Below the pieces are notes generated by a model. That model had not been told where the DNA came from. It ran no database searches and worked only from the letters and a program-made list of their open reading frames with translations. The position numbers and the translations under genes were made by a program. DNA of 64,000 bases from Drechslerella dactyloides (Eukaryota > Ascomycota > Orbiliomycetes > Orbiliales > Orbiliaceae). The stretch covers positions 3,100,001 through 3,164,000 of the forward strand of contig JAGTWJ010000019.1 in assembly GCA_020064725.1 (NCBI GenBank). Direction: 5' to 3'. Positions 59,497 to 64,000 of this stretch are shown here, one piece after another (the first letter of the stretch is position 1; each line of letters opens with the position of its first letter).

Positions 59497-60804
59497 TCAC
59501 GTCTTGAAGTTCAAGGATTTGAGCATCCGGGCATCCATATCAGATCGGGGAGGCGGGTTTGGATCAATCAGATTGGAGAGCTGCATAGGATGCGAAGGCG
59601 CCAATGGACCGGCCGAGGAGGATCGAGGAGGGGACTGGAGCGGGGCCGGGGCCGGAGCCGGGGCCGGAGCCGGTCGTGCGGTGGGACCATTGTATGGAAA
59701 AGAAGCCCCTTCAGCCGGGTATCCTTGTTCTTTGCGGGGTTCGTTCGCCCGTGGATCGGATAGGCGCCTTTGAGGTAGTCCTGCGCTTTGAGGCGACTCG
59801 ACGGGATGAGCCTGGCCATTTGGTGCGGGGTATGACCTGTCATAATTCGCCGTGGCGTACGAACGCTGCGACTGTCCCGCGATGGTACTCGGAGGGAAGC
59901 TGCCGTTCGGGTAGTTATTGCGAGGCGGCGAGTACTGGCGAGGAGGGGGGAGGGTCGCTGGGGGAGACGACGGCGGGTTCGCATTTGACCCGTTCCAATA
60001 GGATGGATAGTCACCTGCGGAACCCCGCCGCTGGAGCATGCTATGCGGCGGATAGTTGTTTGGCGCCAACGGCGGTAGGGAAGGCGGGCGATCGTCCCGC
60101 CGACGGTCATATGACTGGTCGTCGTACGGCTGGTTGTACTGGCCCGCGTGGTTGGGACTTGGCGGTCGTCCATAGTTGTGAGGGCCGTAGTCGCTTTGAT
60201 GTGATGGCTGAGGGAGCGCCGCATGCAGGGGTAGCGGCTGGCCGTAGGATCCGTAGAGCTGCCCGACCGGACGGGCAGGGCCGCCACGCGGAGGGATGAA
60301 CCCCTGCTTAAGGTGGGGATACTGAGTGTGCGCCGGAACAAACGCCTGACTGTGCGACGATACCGGAGTGAAGACACACTCCTGGTTAAAACGCAGGCAA
60401 TTGCCGCATCGTCCGTCTGCCGACGAGTCGAACCCCGAACAGCGTATCTAGTCGAAATGATTAGCATCTACGCTATTATTTCCAGCGATTGAAACCCGTC
60501 TCCGAGAAGCGGCTACGGCCTCGAGTTGACGAGAGTGAGACCTGGTCTCGCCGGAAGGATCCTGGGGAGCAAACCGAGGGAAACGATGGGATTCGCATTC
60601 TCTTACCTTTCGTCGTCGGCAGTATCTGCAAGCGATCGCGGTTCTCTGCCTTGGAGCTGGGGGCGGTACCGCCATCATCGTTTCCCTTGGAACTTGAGGC
60701 CACATTTCGCTTGGCGGAGGAAGCTGCTGCTGATACATTTGGTCCGGAGGTTGGACGGCATGGGGAGGTATCATTGAAGGGGGCGGCATGTTTCGTTCTT
60801 CCAT
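59497..60804 (-). CDS. Zn(II)2Cys6 transcription factor
   Basis: Two exons, 60804-60607 and 60447-59497, join between codons to 382 residues; the 159-nt intron has GTAAGA, GCTAATC and TAG signals. The binuclear zinc cluster spans the junction: IACRYCRRRK | IRCSGFD ... RCGNCLRFNQEC, with the six cysteines correctly spaced (C-x2-C-x6-C ... C-x2-C-x6-C). It is followed by FTPVSSHSQAFVPAH, a conserved tail of one ascomycete subgroup. The first 45 residues are Pro/Gln-rich; the last 250 are Pro/Ser/Asn/Tyr-rich without the usual fungal middle homology domain, so the protein is short for its family. An (Ala-Pro)n run lies near residue 335. Nuclear DNA-binding regulator by family; target genes unknown. 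Confidence 0.87.
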
Positions 60805-63800
60805 CGAGTGGGGTGGCAGATTCTGTTTTTCGTTTTTCGGGAGGATTTCCGTTAGAGATTCTCACAATGGAAGATTGGGAAGGATGGTTACAATGGAAGG
60901 CAGGGATATTTTTCCCTCCCTCCTTTCTCAAGACCGGAACACGGAACACATACAGAATCGTCCCTAGCTCTGTGAGGGAGACGGTCGTCCGCCGACGGCC
61001 ATTGCGGTCGCATCCTCGGGTCTTCTTGGTGGTTCCAGGAGTTCCTGTTACCGGCGCTTGAGGAATACATGCCGCGGGGTCTTGTGGATCGGATATCCTG
61101 TCCTCTCGAGGGCGGTGGGGTATCGGTGCTCCTCTCTGGAAGGTTCTAAGGCGCGCTGCGCCGCTTATTGAGGCAGGTTTCCACGGCGAGGTGAACGGAA
61201 GCGTGATCAATCGTGATGTCGTTCGGAGAATGCCCAAAGCAGGGGTGTTGGTAAAAATTTCAGTTTCCGCCTGCTTTCCCGGTGTCAAGTATGCGGCGTT
61301 ACCCCAGGCGAGATGGGAATGTTGTCAGGATTTGATCGGGGTTATCGACTGCGACAGGCTTCGGGAAATAGCGAGACACCGATCGCCGTTCGCGGAGACG
61401 GGGTTGCGGTCGCGACGAGTGCTTACGAATGCTGGGAGGTGTGGTGTTTCTAGTGGGAGGGTCGGGCGGGAGGGCAATGGTGGAATGAGGACCCTTTCGG
61501 AAGCGGAACAAAGCTGGAGATGGGATGAATGCTTGGGCGCGAGCGAGGAGCTGCAGCGGGCCGGATAGTCGGAATTCCTGATGCGATAATGGGGTAAGAT
61601 GTCCTGGTGGCGCAAGGAGCGGTGGGCGGCTGAGAGGAAGGCGGAGACCGGGTGGTTGTGGAGGGTTTCTTTCTTGTTTGCGGAGGTTGCAGATAACGTG
61701 ACGTGGAAGCAGTTTTATATATCAACTACGACAGGGAGGAAAGCAAGAGCTAGGGTATCACGGCTCGAGTTAGCTAGCTTTCCCGGATGGTCTCTCGGCC
61801 CGCTTTAGGCCAGCGATCGCTGGAAATGTTCAGTGGTTGTGCGAATTGGGAGGAGGGAGGAAAAGAGAGAAAGGAAGAGAGAGAGAGAGAGAGAGAGCGA
61901 GAAATGTGCGAGCTGAGGAGGGGCACGGGGAACTCTGCTGCGGCGTCAAGCTGGGGATATGGCAGGTAAGAGCAGAGCGTTCGCGCGCAAGGCAGGAAAA
62001 AAGCGAAAAGGAAAAAGAGAGAAAAAGGAAAGGGAAGGGGGAGGGAGTGAGATTGGAACGAAACCGAACGAAATGATGCGAAATGAAAGCGCAAGAGGGT
62101 CGCGAGGTAGGGCCAGGCGGCGGGCTGACCGAGTGACGAGAGCGACGGGGCAATCGGAGAGGGGAAGGTTTAGTATGACGGAAAGCGGAAGGGGAGCGCC
62201 GAGCAGCAGCAGCAGCAGCGAGTAGCGAGCCAGCGGCCAGCGGCCAGCGATAGCGAGAGGAGGAGCCGGAGCAGGTTAACTTTTTGCGGATGTCACAAGA
62301 CGTTCGAACTGCAGGCTCTGGCTATTGGCGGCCGTGGCGGCGGCGGCGGCGGCAACGTTGGTGCAAAATCAAACTGCGACCTGGTTCGGGAAGGGCGACA
62401 CGACAGGACAGAAAGAGGCAGGAGTGACCGGAGCGGAAGAGATCACACGGAGGGAATATGCACACGCACGCACACACGGACACACGCAAGACACACACAG
62501 ACGCACACACACGCAGAGAGAGAGAGATACACACACACGCAGGACACGCACGGCGAGAGGGCGGGAGGACGGGGTAGCCGGGATCCGGCACGAAGCGACG
62601 GTGCTTTGGGGGGGGGATGTCGTTATGTTCTCTTATGGATTGGCGATGCGAGAATTGGGATTGAGAGATTGAGGTTTAAGGGGAGAGAGAGAGTGAGAGT
62701 GAGAGCGAGAGCGAGAGCGGGAGGGAAGGGAGGCAAGGAAGGGAAGGAAGGGAAGGAAGGGAAGGGAGGGAAGGGAGGGAAGGGAAGGGAGAGCAAACAG
62801 GGGACAAACAGGGAAGAGCGAGAATAAGAATAAGAGCGAGATGTGAGTGATCAAGAGTGAGAGTGAGAACGAGAAGAAGAAGAGAGAAAGAAGGAAGAAG
62901 AGAAAGCGACGGCGGCGGCAGGAAGGCGAGCAGCAGCCGTCGACGGGCAGCAGCAGCAGCAGCAGCAGCAGGCGGAGAGGGAGCAGCAGCAGTGCGCCGG
63001 GACGGTGAGCCTCCAGGCGGCCCCAGCGTGGTTGCAGCAGGGATCGATGGGCCGAAGGTTACATGTACATGTGCATATGTAATGTACGTCCGTCCGTATG
63101 TAGCTGGCTGTCGAGACATCATGCACGAAGACGTAGATGGACGGCCGGGGCGGACAAGGGCGCCTGTTCCTGCGAGCGTGCGTGTGCGTGCGAGTGCGAG
63201 TGCGAGAGCGTGTGGGCGCATGGGCCCGGACGGTGCAGCAGCAGAAAGTCAAAACCGGTTACTCACCTGAGGAAGAGGAGCAGGAGCAGGAGGGGACTCC
63301 ACGCATCGGCGCGGAGAGAAGCGACGTTGCAGGCGAAGCGACGATGGCGGCGCCGATTGGCGTGGCTGCTGGAGGGAGCGGAGGCGACCGAGATGGAGAC
63401 CAAGATGGAGATGGAGATGCGCAACCGAGGAGGAGAGAAGGAGGAGCGGAAGGAGCAGAAGAGAAGAGGAGGAGGAGGAGGAGGAGGGCGATAGAGGGCG
63501 GGCGGGCGGAAACAAGATTGCCAGGAGAGTGAAACGATGACAGCGGAGGGAGGAGAGGAAGAGGAAGAAGAAAAGAGATGCAGGCGGGCAACGTGCAGAC
63601 GTCAAACGGCGGGAAAGAAAAAGGAAGAGAAGAAAAAGAAAAGGGAAACGAAGAGCGAGAACGAGACGATGAAAAGAAGAAGCGGAAGCGGAAGAAGAGA
63701 AGAGAGGAAGAGAAGAAGAAGAAGAAGAAGAAGAGCGAAGAGCGGCGAGAGAAGAAGAGAAGAAGAGAAGAAGAGAAGAGGGAAGAGGGAAGAGAAGAGT

Positions 63801-64000
63801 GAGACCAGGCCTGGAATGGGGATCGAGCGGACCTGGCAGCCGGGACGCTGGGACGACTGAGACGGGGAACCTGAGACGGACGGGGCCCGCGATCTGGGAC
63901 GGGAGCCGGACGCTGGGACCGGAGCTGGAACTGGAATTGGAACTGGAGCTGGAGCTGGAGCTGGGACGGGAGGAGCTGAGGCTGGCGGGCGGCTGAAGGC
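60805..64000. other. Upstream region of the Zn2Cys6 gene, low-complexity arrays
   Basis: About 3.2 kb without a convincing gene. It is strongly purine-rich on the plus strand: (GA)n near 61875-61905, GGAAG units near 62725-62785, GAAGA near 63400-63800; also CAG/AGC near 62204-62223 and 62950-62972, CA near 62460-62540 and GAGCTG near 63917-63965. Because the Zn2Cys6 gene reads leftward, the corresponding mRNA leader would be pyrimidine-rich. Open frames here are compositional. Confidence 0.6.

Noticed and set aside
60476..61288. 270-codon minus-strand frame overlapping the Zn2Cys6 exon
   Set aside because: It reads the zinc-cluster exon in a different frame; the frame that encodes the six cysteines is the real one.

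Overview
This window is nuclear DNA of a filamentous ascomycete (Pezizomycotina). The evidence is an AreA/NIT2-type GATA regulator, a fungal Zn(II)2Cys6 factor, an FlbC-like C2H2 factor, a Gin4/Nim1-type kinase, many short introns (about 55-120 nt) with GT...CTAAC/CTRAY...AG signals, and a sharply bounded AT-rich block of repeats that looks damaged by repeat-induced point mutation (RIP). I cannot name the species.

Positions 1 to about 17,400 form the AT-rich compartment with no intact host gene. It holds four ~1.89-kb Fot1/pogo-type DNA transposons (368-2255, 4770-6661, 10240-12131, 12683-14573), all with TA target duplications and ruined transposase reading frames. A 1.1-kb element (8186-9281) carries related termini and is one giant palindrome. 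There are three short Helitron/Helentron-like elements with a 3' hairpin and CTAG end (2374-2830, 7281-7649, 14782-15576), one solo LTR (4061-4630), and older AT-rich relics I cannot classify.

From about 17,400 to 44,600 the DNA is normal-composition and gene-dense: areA (+), a two-finger C2H2 factor (+), a ketopantoate-reductase-like protein (-), Trm44 tRNA methyltransferase (+), a predicted 1,513-residue RRM/C2H2/Nudix/trypsin-like protein (+), fumarase (-), a PPIL1-type cyclophilin (-), the MICOS subunit Mic19 (+), the exosome subunit Rrp43 (-) and a fungal RRM-like protein (+). I solved the exon phases by hand for seven of the multi-exon genes (ketopantoate-reductase-like protein, Trm44, the fusion gene, fumarase, the cyclophilin, Mic19 and the RRM-like protein), and each gives an integer codon count. 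Fumarase, PPIL1, Mic19, Rrp43 and Trm44 are housekeeping genes (TCA cycle, spliceosomal cyclophilin, mitochondrial cristae, RNA decay, tRNA modification) with no obvious shared pathway.

From about 44,600 to 64,000 the layout changes. Three regulatory genes sit in long gene-poor stretches full of micro- and minisatellites: an FlbC-like C2H2 factor (51643-52980), a Gin4/Nim1-like kinase (54055 to about 56917) and a Zn(II)2Cys6 factor (60804-59497, minus). The 7-kb space before the FlbC-like gene and the 3.2 kb upstream of the Zn(II)2Cys6 gene look like long leaders or promoters.

The most unusual items are the RRM/C2H2/degenerate-Nudix/protease fusion, the Helitron-like family with compensatory hairpin changes, the palindromic element, and two copies of one transposon mutated on opposite strands. 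No tRNA, rRNA or CRISPR array was recognised.
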